Source: Ectothiorhodospiraceae bacterium BW-2 (lineage in GTDB: Bacteria; Pseudomonadota; Gammaproteobacteria; Thiohalomonadales; Thiohalomonadaceae). From it: DNA of 64,000 nucleotides. Shown piece by piece: positions 29,941 through 37,805 of this stretch; positions within the stretch are counted from its first letter, which is position 1, and every line of letters starts with the position of its first letter. The position numbers were made by a program, and so were the translations under genes. The stretch spans positions 372,001 through 436,000 of the forward strand of contig CP032507.1 of NCBI GenBank assembly GCA_008375315.1. The letters run 5' to 3'. Under the pieces are notes generated by a model. It saw only the letters and a program-made list of their open reading frames with translations, did no database searches and had not been told where the DNA came from.

Positions 29941-31023
29941 TTGCGGTTATTCAATTGTAGCCACTGCGGTCATCGATTGTACTTTGAAAATGTCGTTTGT
30001 GAACGCTGCGATGCGACTCTCGGCTTTTCGCCCGACCGGCTTCATCTGATGTCGCTAGATACGCTAGGTGAAGGGCAATGGCGACCTCACGGGGAGGCCT
30101 TGGAATATCGTATGTGTGCCAATTATGCGCAACACGCGGTGTGTAACTGGATGGTGCCGGCTACAGACGGGCAGAAGTTCTGTACCGCCTGCCGACTCAA
30201 CAAGACAATTCCCGATTTGAGTGTCGAGGGTAATCTTGACTTGTGGCGCACACTTGAAACAGAGAAACGCAGATTGGTCTATTCGCTGTTGCGACTAGGA
30301 CTACCTGTTGTGTCTGATGAAGTCGAACCACATGGACTGTCCTTTAATTTTCTTGCAGATAGCGATTCTGCTTTCAGTGAGCGCGGAAGGGTGTTCACCG
30401 GCCACGACCAGGGCTTGATTACCATCAACATCAAAGAAGCCGATCCTGCCGAGCGCGAACACATGCGCGAAGAGATGGCCGAACCCTACCGGACTCTGCT
30501 CGGTCATTTTCGCCACGAGTCAGGGCATTATTACTGGGATCGCCTGATTCGCGACACACAGCATCTTAACGAATGTCGCCAGCTTTTTGGTGACGATACT
30601 CTCGACTATGGCGGCGCCCTTGAGCAGCACTACCAACAGGGAGCGCCATCGAACTGGCAGGAGAACTATATCAGCAGCTACGCCACCATGCACCCGTGGG
30701 AGGACTGGGCTGAAACTTGGGCTCACTACCTGCACATGGTCGATACCCTAGAGACCGCTTGGCAGTTCGGCATCGGCATCCTTCCTAAAACCGGTGATGA
30801 TGCCACGGCAGTCGTGCGCCATGATTTCGATCCCTACCGTGCCGAGATGATCGATATCCTTATTGACCACTGGCTGCCCCTAACCTTTGCCCTTAATAGC
30901 CTTAATCGCAGCATGGGGCATGAGCATGCCTATCCGTTCGTTATCTCACCTGGCATTACCAAAAAACTCGGCTTCGTCCATCGCGTTGTATGTAGTTTTT
31001 CGAGAAACTGGACAGGCCCATAA
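29941..31023 (+). CDS. Putative zinc metallopeptidase with N-terminal zinc ribbon
   Basis: About 360 aa from TTG 29941, chosen because AAGGAG lies 6 nt upstream and the product then starts at the family N-terminus. The first 30 residues form a zinc ribbon (CSHC and CERC pairs). A gluzincin motif HESGH lies in HFRHESGHYYWDRL near residue 180, with further conserved blocks ATMHPWEDWAETWAHYLHM and VISPGITKKLGFVH. This is the putative zinc-binding metallopeptidase (Peptidase_Mx) family; substrates are unknown. The last 10 or so residues (after VHRVV) look atypical, and the gene stops 5 bp before the left repeat of the integrative element, so its end may have been altered by integration. Confidence 0.82.
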   Translation: MRLFNCSHCGHRLYFENVVCERCDATLGFSPDRLHLMSLDTLGEGQWRPHGEALEYRMCANYAQHAVCNWMVPATDGQKFCTACRLNKTIPDLSVEGNLDLWRTLETEKRRLVYSLLRLGLPVVSDEVEPHGLSFNFLADSDSAFSERGRVFTGHDQGLITINIKEADPAEREHMREEMAEPYRTLLGHFRHESGHYYWDRLIRDTQHLNECRQLFGDDTLDYGGALEQHYQQGAPSNWQENYISSYATMHPWEDWAETWAHYLHMVDTLETAWQFGIGILPKTGDDATAVVRHDFDPYRAEMIDILIDHWLPLTFALNSLNRSMGHEHAYPFVISPGITKKLGFVHRVVCSFSRNWTGP

Positions 31024-31027
31024 CCGA

Positions 31028-31065
31028 TTGAGAGGGGGGAAAACGGTAAAATAGCGGAGGGGCAG
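31028..31065 (+). repeat. Left attachment-site repeat
   Basis: A 38-bp direct repeat of 34636-34673, with four mismatches. Both begin TTGAGAGGGG, share AAAACGGTAAAAT and end GGCAG. The last 14 bp correspond to the 3' end of tRNA-Ser on the other strand, so this is the displaced att copy. Confidence 0.8.
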
Positions 31066-31137
31066 TCCTTATTGTTTTTGTTTTAAGTAATTGATAATTA
31101 ATATTTAATTTTTGAAAATATTGGCTTAATCTATTTT

Positions 31138-31163
31138 TACCCATTAATCTACCCATGATAATT
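31138..31163 (+). repeat. Left paired TACCCAT site (likely integrase arm site)
   Basis: TACCCAT, five bases, TACCCAT, followed by GATAATT. The same arrangement with 24 of 26 identical bases occurs at 34516-34541. The position 73 bp inside the left repeat suits an integrase arm-type binding site. Confidence 0.65.
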
Positions 31164-31307
31164 TTAGATTTAGATAAAATTACCGTTTTGACAGCAGATC
31201 GTTACCAAGCAGCAGCTAGCCGGTCGCTGTCAGTGTGGCGACTACCGCTATTGCTCAAATTGTGTGACGATAAAACAGGCATGATCGCTGCAGCTTTATG
31301 TGTATAT

Positions 31308-33053
31308 CCGGGACTCCGCACGACATCATCCACTTCCAGAATATAACTTGGAATAGCGCTCACCCAACATGTTTACCAGAGCGATATGATACTCATTCAG
31401 ATTCAGCACAAGCTCCTGCGTTTCCGCAATAACAAGCAATGTAATACCCGAAAAATATTGGAAAACCCAGCGTGCAGAAGGATTGTTGATGAGTTTACCT
31501 TTTTGGTTGGGGAAGGTTTCGTCGCAGGCCGCCAGTCGTTCCCGAATACGATGTTCCAAAGCGGCGTACACCATCAGACTCAGAGTCATGACCATCATCA
31601 GCGCCATGATGCGCTTAGGTGACTCAAGGAACAGTGTCGATGCCATAAACATTGGGTCTTTAAGAAAGCGGAAGCCGCGTTCGACTTTTTGCTGGTCTTT
31701 GTAGGCCGCAATGAGTTCTTCATGCGGTAAGGCTTGATCGTCGAGCTGATTACTGGCGAGGATAAAACAACTTTTGCGTTGCAAGCGACGGGTGCGTTCT
31801 TGAAGATCTACAGCCATCGCACCCTCAATGCGATAATCGAAATAGTCGGGTTGCCGCCCTTGTGCGGGTCGGCCTTTACCCTTAAAGCGCGGGATAGCGT
31901 TGATCTCCACCTCACTGAGAGTATTCAGCTTCAGCGTCGTTTCAAATTGAGTCAACGCTTGGCGGGCATCAGCGTCGCAGGCAAAATTTTGCTTGCATAG
32001 CTTGGTAAATGCCCTCAACTCAGCCAGACTTTGTTTGCCACACTGTTTATTGATAGTTTTCTGAGCACGCTGGTAGGCTTCTGGTGAAAACACAACGACC
32101 CAACGCTGCCTAACCTCGCCATAGTTGACCCCCAGCGCGCGGAAGGCGGGTTGTTCCGGAGTGTGTATCCATTCAGGAGCCGTCATATCGATGATCTCGC
32201 GTGCCAAATTCAGCGTTTCCGGTACCCGACTAATCCACAGCAGGTGATTCATCGAACTGAGTGTATCGGCTGTATACAACGCACTGTCGGCAACCAGGTA
32301 TTCGATACTGAAATCGCTATCCATCTGTTCGGTGAAATCGGTCACCATCTCACGAAAGCTCTCTTTATCGCTATTATTACCATTCAGCGTCTGCATCAGT
32401 AATGGGATTCCGGCTTGACGCTCACAAATCAGTTGCAGTACCACCTGGTTCAGGTCGGGCGGTGATCACGACTGTAGCCTTTGGTGAGCTGAATGACACC
32501 CTCTTCCGGCTCTTCATCACTGTTGTACCGACCATCAACATGAAAACTGGTCGAGTCCAGATGTCCAAAACGGCACGACAATCCCAACCTGTGCACCGCT
32601 TGTGATGCGAGCTGTGGGTAGAGCACTGAAGGATCGTAGTTCCATATCGCATCCAAAGCGCGCCCCAATACATCGTCATTCAGATGCGCTGATTCAATAT
32701 TTGGGCCAATGAGGCGTTCCACGGGTTTATTGCTGAAGAACTGCTCTGTCAGATACAGCGCGCGATTGGCAAAGCCCAAACCATTTAAAACCATGGCTTT
32801 AACTGCCTGGCCAATCGAGACGACACGTTTTTTCCCGTCTTGAAGTATCAATGCATCGATGAGACTGCCGATCCCCAGCTCATCGTACATGCCTGCAACC
32901 AAACCCAGATGATCCAGGTTTTCGCTACGGTAATATTGAGGGGATTCCATTGAACCCGTGCTGATGTGTGATGCCATGTGAGTCTCACCTAACGCTGAAA
33001 ATAACTAGATCTGGGGAAATAGTTCCTGATGCTCAAGGTGTGCGGAGTGTCGG
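31308..33053 (-). mobile_element. IS1634-family insertion sequence, inactivated
   Basis: About 1.75 kb. Imperfect 17-bp terminal inverted repeats (13 of 17) are seen: CCGGGACTCCGCACGAC at 31308-31324, and at 33037-33053 the complement of CCGACACTCCGCACACC. The transposase fills most of the element on the minus strand and carries a frameshift. I could not find a clear target-site duplication, so the outer ends are uncertain by a few bases. Confidence 0.72.
31326..32977 (-). pseudogene. IS1634-family (DUF4277) transposase, frameshifted
   Basis: DDE transposase in two pieces. The N-terminal piece (32977-32450) carries the DUF4277 start (NLDHLGLVAGMYDELGIGSL) and the segment GLSCRFGHLDSTSFHVDGRY with the first catalytic Asp. 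The C-terminal piece (downstream of 32450) carries VADSALYTADTLS and the rest of the DDE domain (about 370 aa). Intact relatives read GYSRDHRPDL across the junction; here the frame breaks right after HRP at about 32457, and one missing base explains it. Without that base both pieces join into a normal transposase of about 550 aa. Programmed shifting is unlikely because relatives have a single frame. Confidence 0.85.
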
Positions 33054-33137
33054 GTTTTTGAATAGGTTTGGTGATATAATTGCTCCCGACTGAATCAGTA
33101 TATTTGCTGGCAGCTCTCTCGGGGGGTGTCGGTTTTT

Positions 33138-33362
33138 TCATTTCAGCCCCTCCTCAATACGATCAAACCAGTCCAGGATATCGACTACTCGAAAAGCCTT
33201 TGTCTGAGTGGATAGCTTAACCAGTGGCGGCAGCTCGCCCCGTTTAATTTTGCGCCAAACGGTAGAGCGGCTGAGAGTGGATAGTTTGCAGAATTGGCCA
33301 ATCCTAACGAATTGCTGGCCATGCAGTTTCTCTTTGAGGGTGGGATAGTTCCCCGTACGCAA
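33138..33362 (-). CDS. AlpA-family excisionase/regulator
   Basis: A 74-aa helix-turn-helix protein: QFVRIGQFCKLSTLSRSTVW (recognition helix region), then KIKRGELPPLVKLSTQTKAF and VVDILDWFDRI, the AlpA/MerR-like layout of small excisionases and integrase regulators in P4-type islands. The assigned start is TTG 33362, with no good ribosome binding site; the first 14 residues may not be translated. It overlaps the end of a 44-aa reading frame in another frame, so it may be the second half of a frameshifted gene. Confidence 0.7.
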   Translation of the reverse strand: MRTGNYPTLKEKLHGQQFVRIGQFCKLSTLSRSTVWRKIKRGELPPLVKLSTQTKAFRVVDILDWFDRIEEGLK

Positions 33363-33438
33363 TAGCTGCTTTAGCTATTTCGATTAGAGTTTGGCGCATC
33401 TGCCTGAAAGCAGACGGCAAAACCGGTTCCTGTGTCAT
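33304..33438 (-). CDS. Small reading frame of unknown function upstream of alpA-like gene
   Basis: 44 aa from ATG 33438 with a strong GGGAGG ribosome binding site at about 33444-33449. The product starts MTQEPVLPSAFRQMRQTLIE and has no recognised motif. Its 3' part overlaps the AlpA-like gene in a different frame; it may be a real leader peptide or the start of an originally longer AlpA gene broken by a frameshift. Low certainty. Confidence 0.35.
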   Translation of the reverse strand: MTQEPVLPSAFRQMRQTLIEIAKAAIAYGELSHPQRETAWPAIR

Positions 33439-33540
33439 AACGCCTCCCAAAGCGCTAATCCCCTGCAAAAAAGGCACCACAGCAGCAGAGCAGGGAATAC
33501 TCTGTTTTCGGGAGCTAACCTAGCTGTGGTGGTTTAATCG

Positions 33541-33720
33541 TTAATTGATGCCTAAATGCTTTTTGATGTGTTTAACCAGCATTTCATCAATGTCAGGGTG
33601 TCTTGGTACGGGTTGGCGCTGGCCTGTTGCCGGGTTAATATAAATGTCATGGCGCGAACCATGCCGCAACAGATAACAGCCTTGCCGCTCCAATAGCTGT
33701 ATAAACTTTTTCCGCTTCAT
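33541..33720 (-). CDS. hicA: HicA-type mRNA interferase toxin
   Basis: A 59-aa YcfA/HicA-family toxin with a double-stranded RNA-binding fold that cleaves mRNA. The product starts MKRKKFIQLLERQGCYLLRH; the catalytic His region is LLRHGSRHDIYINP, and the C-terminal part has VPRHPDIDEMLVKHIKKHLG, as in the family. Its ATG overlaps the hicB stop (ATGA), so translation is coupled. Gene order is antitoxin first, the reverse of the classic hicAB order. Confidence 0.88.
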   Translation of the reverse strand: MKRKKFIQLLERQGCYLLRHGSRHDIYINPATGQRQPVPRHPDIDEMLVKHIKKHLGIN

Positions 33721-33905
33721 ATTGCGATCTGTTTGGTTTGGTACTCTTCTGGCACATCATCCAGCGCCATGAGCAGATAAGCCTCTTTCAGATTCTCTTC
33801 CAGCTCTTCGAGTGACTCCCCCTGCGTCATTATCTCCGGGTGTTCCAATAACTTGCCAAGATAGAATTTATCCGATTTCCAGTAGATCATATTCATATTT
33901 GCCAT
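33717..33905 (-). CDS. hicB: HicB-type antitoxin
   Basis: A 62-aa partial-RNase-H-fold antitoxin (KSDKFYLGKLLEHPEIMTQG then SLEELEENLKEAYLLMAL). Such short HicB proteins neutralise HicA by direct binding but lack the C-terminal DNA-binding domain of longer forms. An AGGGGTAA site precedes ATG 33905. It is coupled to hicA by a 4-bp overlap. Both genes lie directly behind the integrase remnant, and the pair probably helped stabilise the element. Confidence 0.85.
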   Translation of the reverse strand: MANMNMIYWKSDKFYLGKLLEHPEIMTQGESLEELEENLKEAYLLMALDDVPEEYQTKQIAI

Positions 33906-33909
33906 GCGA

Positions 33910-34497
33910 TTACCCCTGTTGCTCTGCGGTTATGTGGTTTTGCTCAAACGGAACTATTACGCCCTCATGGTGTGGCGTTTCAATGTAACGGTGCCAGTCG
34001 GCCATCCAATCTCTGAAGGTAGAGCGGAAACCATGCGCCGTTATCTGGCCACCATAGCCCATGCGCTTTAATAGAGTGAGCATCGCCATATTACTGATCG
34101 GTTTGCCGACTCGCTGTCCGGGGAACAGGTACTCGCTTTGCCGCTCCTGCTCTTGGCGCTCATACTCCCGCTGCTGTCTGGCCTGTTGCCGTGCCTCAAT
34201 CGGGTCGATTCCCTCTTTTATTTGCTGGCGGTAGAGTTTTACTTGCTCCCTCGCTTGTGCCATTTCGACATCGTGAATTGAACCAAGCCCCATTTCGCGG
34301 CTACGGCCATTGAAGCGAAAACGGAAAACCCAGCTCTTTGAGCCGGTGGCGGATACCTGCAGATAGAGTCCACGACCATCGGCATAATAGCCGCGCTTGG
34401 TGGTTTTTTTGACAAATAGCGCAGTAAGCCCTTTGTTCTTTCTCGCGCTTCTGATCTGATTTTTTGGCTTTTCGGTGGTTTCTGTCTCTGTACCCAT
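33910..34497 (-). pseudogene. P4-type tyrosine integrase, internally deleted
   Basis: 195 aa instead of about 400. The arm-binding domain (DUF4102) is present (about 20-105; YYADGRGLYLQVSATGSKSW). After a Gln/Arg-rich helix the reading frame jumps to the end of the catalytic domain (YLFPGQRVGKPISNMAMLTL, then ITAHGFRSTFRDW with the HxxR pair). The core-binding domain, the first catalytic Arg and the nucleophilic Tyr segment are missing, and the tail after ADWHRYIET is unrelated. The protein cannot recombine DNA, though it could still bind arm sites. It lies beside tRNA-Ser, as for active P4-like integrases. Confidence 0.85.
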
Positions 34498-34515
34498 ATT
34501 AACGGCCCCGCTCTC

Positions 34516-34541
34516 TACCCACTAACCTACCCATGATAATT
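34516..34541 (+). repeat. Right paired TACCCA site (likely integrase arm site)
   Basis: TACCCAC, five bases, TACCCAT, followed by GATAATT; 24 of 26 bases match the copy at 31138-31163, in the same orientation. It lies 94 bp inside the right repeat, just upstream of the integrase remnant. Confidence 0.65.
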
Positions 34542-34635
34542 AATGGTAATTGATGCGCTTGTGTGGTGTCAATTGAAGCAGGTGGAAACGGGTAAATGCT
34601 GCTGTGGCGGGCTTTTTGGGCTTTTTTGAGACAAT

Positions 34636-34673
34636 TTGAGAGGGGAAAAAACGGTAAAATGGCGGAGAGGCAG
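34636..34673 (+). repeat. Right attachment-site repeat overlapping tRNA-Ser
   Basis: Partner of the repeat at 31028-31065 (34 of 38 identical). The last 14 bases are the 3' end of tRNA-Ser including CCA, so the tRNA was kept intact on integration. Confidence 0.8.
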
Positions 34674-34747
34674 GGATTCGAACCCTGGGTGCCTTTCGAC
34701 ACAACGGTTTTCAAGACCGCCGCTTTCGACCGCTCAGCCACCTCTCC
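34660..34747 (-). tRNA. tRNA-Ser (UGA anticodon)
   Basis: 88 nt including an encoded CCA. Acceptor stem GGAGAGG/CCTCTCC; anticodon loop CTTGAAA with anticodon TGA; a long variable arm (TGTGTCGAAAGGCACC region); T arm with GGTTCGAATCC. Class II architecture with a serine anticodon. It served as the attachment site of the element on its 3' side. Confidence 0.96.
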
Positions 34748-34761
34748 TTAATGAGGGGCGA

Positions 34762-34790
34762 ATCGTACCATAGGCGACCGGTTGCATCAA
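34762..34790 (-). promoter_or_regulatory. Sigma-70 promoter of tRNA-Ser
   Basis: On the minus strand, TTGATG (34785-34790), a 17-bp spacer, and TACGAT (34762-34767). It ends 14 bp before the mature 5' end of the tRNA, a usual distance. Confidence 0.7.
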
Positions 34791-34819
34791 TACAAAAATC
34801 GGCCCCACCCGCGCTTGCG

Positions 34820-35680
34820 CTAGCGCAGCGGCCGTGATTGGGTAATGAGCCAGCCGCCGATAACAACCGGCACCATACCGGCGAGCTGTTTTCCGGTGGG
34901 AGGCTCGTTAAACAGCAGCCAGACTAAAAATAGCGTTAATACCGGCACCCAGGCGGTCATGGCGCTCGCCTTGGTAATTGAGATAGCGCTAATCGCCTCA
35001 ATCCAGAAAATTTTAGCCACTCCCATCATCAACACACCGTTAATCACTAACCACGGCAGAGCACTAACCACCGCCTCGCGCTCTGGCCACGGTTCGAGCC
35101 AGAGCATTAACAGCAGCAGCACCGGTAGCGCCATGAGTGATCGAAAGGCTAGGATCAGCTCTGCGGATAGATAGCACCGCGCCCGTTTTTGATAGAGATT
35201 TGCCCACGGCGCGATGGCCGCCGCTAACAGAATCAGTCCATCGCCAATGACGATCTCCCAGTCGGTAGGCACTAAAATCACCAGCGCCCCCACAGCCATC
35301 AATAGCGCCCCGAGAAGATGGTGCTTAGGGATCGGCTCCCCTCCGGCCAAGTTAAAGTAGATAAAGGCGAAAAAGAGCTGGCAGAAGATTAACACCGCCG
35401 CATGGGTGGCACTAGTGGTAGTCAGGCCGATAAAGATGAGGCTAAACATGAGCGTAATCAGCGCTGAAGCGATGAGTAGCGGTGGCACTCCAGCACGAAC
35501 TAGCACCATGTTGCCGCGCCAAAAGCCAAAGAGCAGTAGAAAGAGAGTGGCAAAGAGTAGCGTTAGCGCATAGCTGCTAATCGGTGGTAGGTAGGTCAGT
35601 ATGATTAGCGTCAGCAGCGGAAAAGCGCTGTCGAGCACCACGGTAGCGACCATCAATAGCTCCCCTCGCCGCTCGCTCAT
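34820..35680 (-). CDS. EamA/DMT-family transporter
   Basis: A 286-aa inner-membrane protein with about ten helices arranged as two EamA repeats (first half about 5-135, second 145-280). The end of the second repeat has a typical LTLFLVWLLFNEPPTGKQLA block. Family members export or import small metabolites; the substrate is unknown. It follows pta by 13 bp and probably shares its transcript, which may hint at handling a product of overflow metabolism; that is speculation. Confidence 0.82.
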   Translation of the reverse strand: MSERRGELLMVATVVLDSAFPLLTLIILTYLPPISSYALTLLFATLFLLLFGFWRGNMVLVRAGVPPLLIASALITLMFSLIFIGLTTTSATHAAVLIFCQLFFAFIYFNLAGGEPIPKHHLLGALLMAVGALVILVPTDWEIVIGDGLILLAAAIAPWANLYQKRARCYLSAELILAFRSLMALPVLLLLMLWLEPWPEREAVVSALPWLVINGVLMMGVAKIFWIEAISAISITKASAMTAWVPVLTLFLVWLLFNEPPTGKQLAGMVPVVIGGWLITQSRPLR

Positions 35681-35693
35681 AGCGTAGTCGTCG

Positions 35694-37802
35694 TTACGCC
35701 TGTGTCGTTCTCATCGCCCTCACCCGTCCGGCCTGAATGCAGGTAATGGCAACGGTATTAATAATATCGGCCACACTACAGCCGCGACTGAGATCGTTCA
35801 CCGGCCGCTTTAACCCCTGCAAAATGGGGCCAATAGCGATAGCACCGGCAGAGCGCTGTACCGCTTTATAGGTATTGTTACCGGTATTGAGATCGGGAAA
35901 GATAAAGACCGTCGCCCGCCCCGCCACCTGACTATGCGGCAGTTTTGAGGCTGCCACCGCCTCATCTACCGCCGCATCGTACTGAATCGGCCCCTCTACC
36001 GCTAGCTGGGGTTGCCGCTGCCGGACTAGTGCGGTGGCTTGGCGTACCGTTTCGACATCCGAGCCTTTACCCGAATCGCCACTAGAGTAAGAGAGCAGCG
36101 CCACTTTCGGCTCGATCCCAAACTGCGCCGCCGTGGCGGCTGAGGCGATGGCGATATCGGCTAGCTGTTCGGCATTGGGGTTGGGATTGACCGCGCAGTC
36201 GCCATAGACCAGCACCCGATCTTGCAGACACATAAAAAAGATGCTGGAGATAATCGAGCGCCCCACCTCGGTCTTTATAATCTGAAACGCCGGCCTTACC
36301 GTCTGTTGCGTGGTGTGAGCCGCCCCAGAGACCATCCCATCCACCGCCCCACTCATCACCATCATGGTGCCAAAGTAGTTGAGATCGGCCATCGTATCGC
36401 GAGCACTCTGTAACGACACCACCTTTCCCTGACGCCACTGAAAAAATTGCGCCGCATAGTGCTCTCGATCTACCGAACTGGCCGGTTCGACAATCTGCTC
36501 AGGCGCGAGTTGCAGCCCTAATCTGGCAATTTTATCTCGAATGGTCGCCTCATGACCTAAGAGCGTAATACGACAGATATCGCGCAGCAGCAGAATCTCC
36601 GCCGCCCGTAAAATCCGCTCATCCGCCCCCTCAGGTAGGACAATATGGGCCTTGGCCGCCCTTGCTTGGCGCATCAGCTCATACTCAAACATCAGCGGGG
36701 TCATGCGTGGCAGCGCTTGACGACAGAGTAGCTGCTGTAGCCATTGGCGGTCGATGCTCTCTTCGATTAAGCCAATGGCTAGGGCAATTTTACGGCTATT
36801 ATCTGCCGTCAATCCCGGCTCAACTGCTCTCACCTGCACCACGGTATCGTAGGTATCGCTAGCGACCGTTAAGATCGGCAGTGAGGTGTGACGCTGCCCC
36901 TCAATGAGCGCCATAATCGCCCGATCAGGAGTGAGATTGCCACTTAACAGCAGGCCGGCTAGGTGGGGATAGCGATTCGACTCATGCGCTAGCAGCGTCC
37001 CGAGAATAATATCGGCCCGATCGCCTGGGGTAATCACCAAATCACCATCTTCTAAATGGCCAACAAAGTTAGTTAGCTCCATCGCCGCCACTTTAAAGCC
37101 GCTAATATCGCGCTGGCGATCGGCCTCACTACCGTGGAGCCAGCGACTCTGTAGCGAGGTCGCGACCTCGCCGACAGTCGGCAGTGTCAATAGCGGCTCA
37201 TCTCGAAGCAGATAGACCGGATAGTCGCTCAACGCTATTTTGAGCTGCTGCTGCAGCGTCGTCATCTGCTCAGGGGCAACTCGATTAACTATCGCGGCCA
37301 CCACTTCAGCGCCGTGGTGGTGCAGTGCCTCGCGCTGAATCTGAACTAGCTCCACGCACTCGCTGTTAGAGCAAAGGTAGCCGTTAATAAGCACACAGAT
37401 AGAGCTGCTTAGGTTATTGGCTATTTCGACACTCATCGCCACATCGTGCGCCGGCAGATCTCGCTGTAGTTGCGGGCCGATAATTAAAAAGGTGTTAGCC
37501 TGCTGCTCGATCTCTTTATAACGGGAGTGGATCTGTTTTAGCAGCCGCTCCGACTCGCCGGCGGCAATCCAGTTTCGAGCCTGAGTTAAATCGCAGCCAA
37601 CCGCCTGCGAGGGTGAGTAGTTAAAGGGGTAGCGCTGCCACAACAGCTCCAGCAGCGGGTGGTGGTCAACCGCATAGTGGGTGACCGGAATAAAGAGCCC
37701 CGGCTGTAGCCCCATACCGACTAGCTGCTCCATGAGCCCGAGTGCCACTACCGACAGACCGCTGCCGCCACTACTACTATGAAGATAGAGATTATGAGCC
37801 AT
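35694..37802 (-). CDS. pta: Phosphate acetyltransferase, long form
   Basis: Converts acetyl-CoA and phosphate to acetyl phosphate. The 702-aa product has an N-terminal BioD-like P-loop domain (YLHSSSGGSGLSVVALGLME, with a degenerate P-loop), a DRTGG-type middle region (about 220-330) and the C-terminal catalytic domain (KAHIVLPEGADERILRAAEI, ISSIFFMCLQDRVLVYGDC, ALLSYSSGDSGKGSD). It is the E. coli-type three-domain enzyme. It starts 3 bp after ackA, forming the usual ackA-pta operon. Confidence 0.97.
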   Translation of the reverse strand: MAHNLYLHSSSGGSGLSVVALGLMEQLVGMGLQPGLFIPVTHYAVDHHPLLELLWQRYPFNYSPSQAVGCDLTQARNWIAAGESERLLKQIHSRYKEIEQQANTFLIIGPQLQRDLPAHDVAMSVEIANNLSSSICVLINGYLCSNSECVELVQIQREALHHHGAEVVAAIVNRVAPEQMTTLQQQLKIALSDYPVYLLRDEPLLTLPTVGEVATSLQSRWLHGSEADRQRDISGFKVAAMELTNFVGHLEDGDLVITPGDRADIILGTLLAHESNRYPHLAGLLLSGNLTPDRAIMALIEGQRHTSLPILTVASDTYDTVVQVRAVEPGLTADNSRKIALAIGLIEESIDRQWLQQLLCRQALPRMTPLMFEYELMRQARAAKAHIVLPEGADERILRAAEILLLRDICRITLLGHEATIRDKIARLGLQLAPEQIVEPASSVDREHYAAQFFQWRQGKVVSLQSARDTMADLNYFGTMMVMSGAVDGMVSGAAHTTQQTVRPAFQIIKTEVGRSIISSIFFMCLQDRVLVYGDCAVNPNPNAEQLADIAIASAATAAQFGIEPKVALLSYSSGDSGKGSDVETVRQATALVRQRQPQLAVEGPIQYDAAVDEAVAASKLPHSQVAGRATVFIFPDLNTGNNTYKAVQRSAGAIAIGPILQGLKRPVNDLSRGCSVADIINTVAITCIQAGRVRAMRTTQA

Positions 37803-37805
37803 CGT

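Larger units (their letters stand above)
31024..31325. other. AT-rich left end of the integrative element (no gene)
   Basis: About 300 bp between the metallopeptidase stop and the IS transposase. It holds the left 38-bp direct repeat, a strongly AT-rich stretch (31070-31137), the left paired TACCCAT site, and the left end of the IS element at 31308. In one plus-strand frame at about 31207-31284 a short Cys-rich peptide (GRCQCGDYRYCSNC) can be read with no start; it may be a scrap of a zinc-ribbon gene. No supported gene. Confidence 0.6.
31028..34673. mobile_element. Decayed integrative element in the 3' end of tRNA-Ser
   Basis: A region of about 3.6 kb bounded by 38-bp direct repeats (34 of 38 identical), the right one covering the 3' end of tRNA-Ser(UGA). 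Just inside each repeat (73 and 94 bp) lies a copy of the paired TACCCA site, as expected for integrase arm-type sites. The integrase remnant sits next to the tRNA, as in P4-like islands. Contents: integrase fragment, hicB-hicA, a 44-aa reading frame, an AlpA-like gene and a frameshifted IS. With the integrase broken, the element should be unable to excise on its own. Confidence 0.78.

Noticed and set aside
31155-31346. 63-codon plus-strand frame left of the IS
   Set aside because: It spans the IS boundary, has no ribosome binding site and resembles no family.
34499-34741. 80-codon minus-strand frame starting [13 protein letters not shown]
   Set aside because: It reads through tRNA-Ser; such tRNA shadow frames are common false genes.
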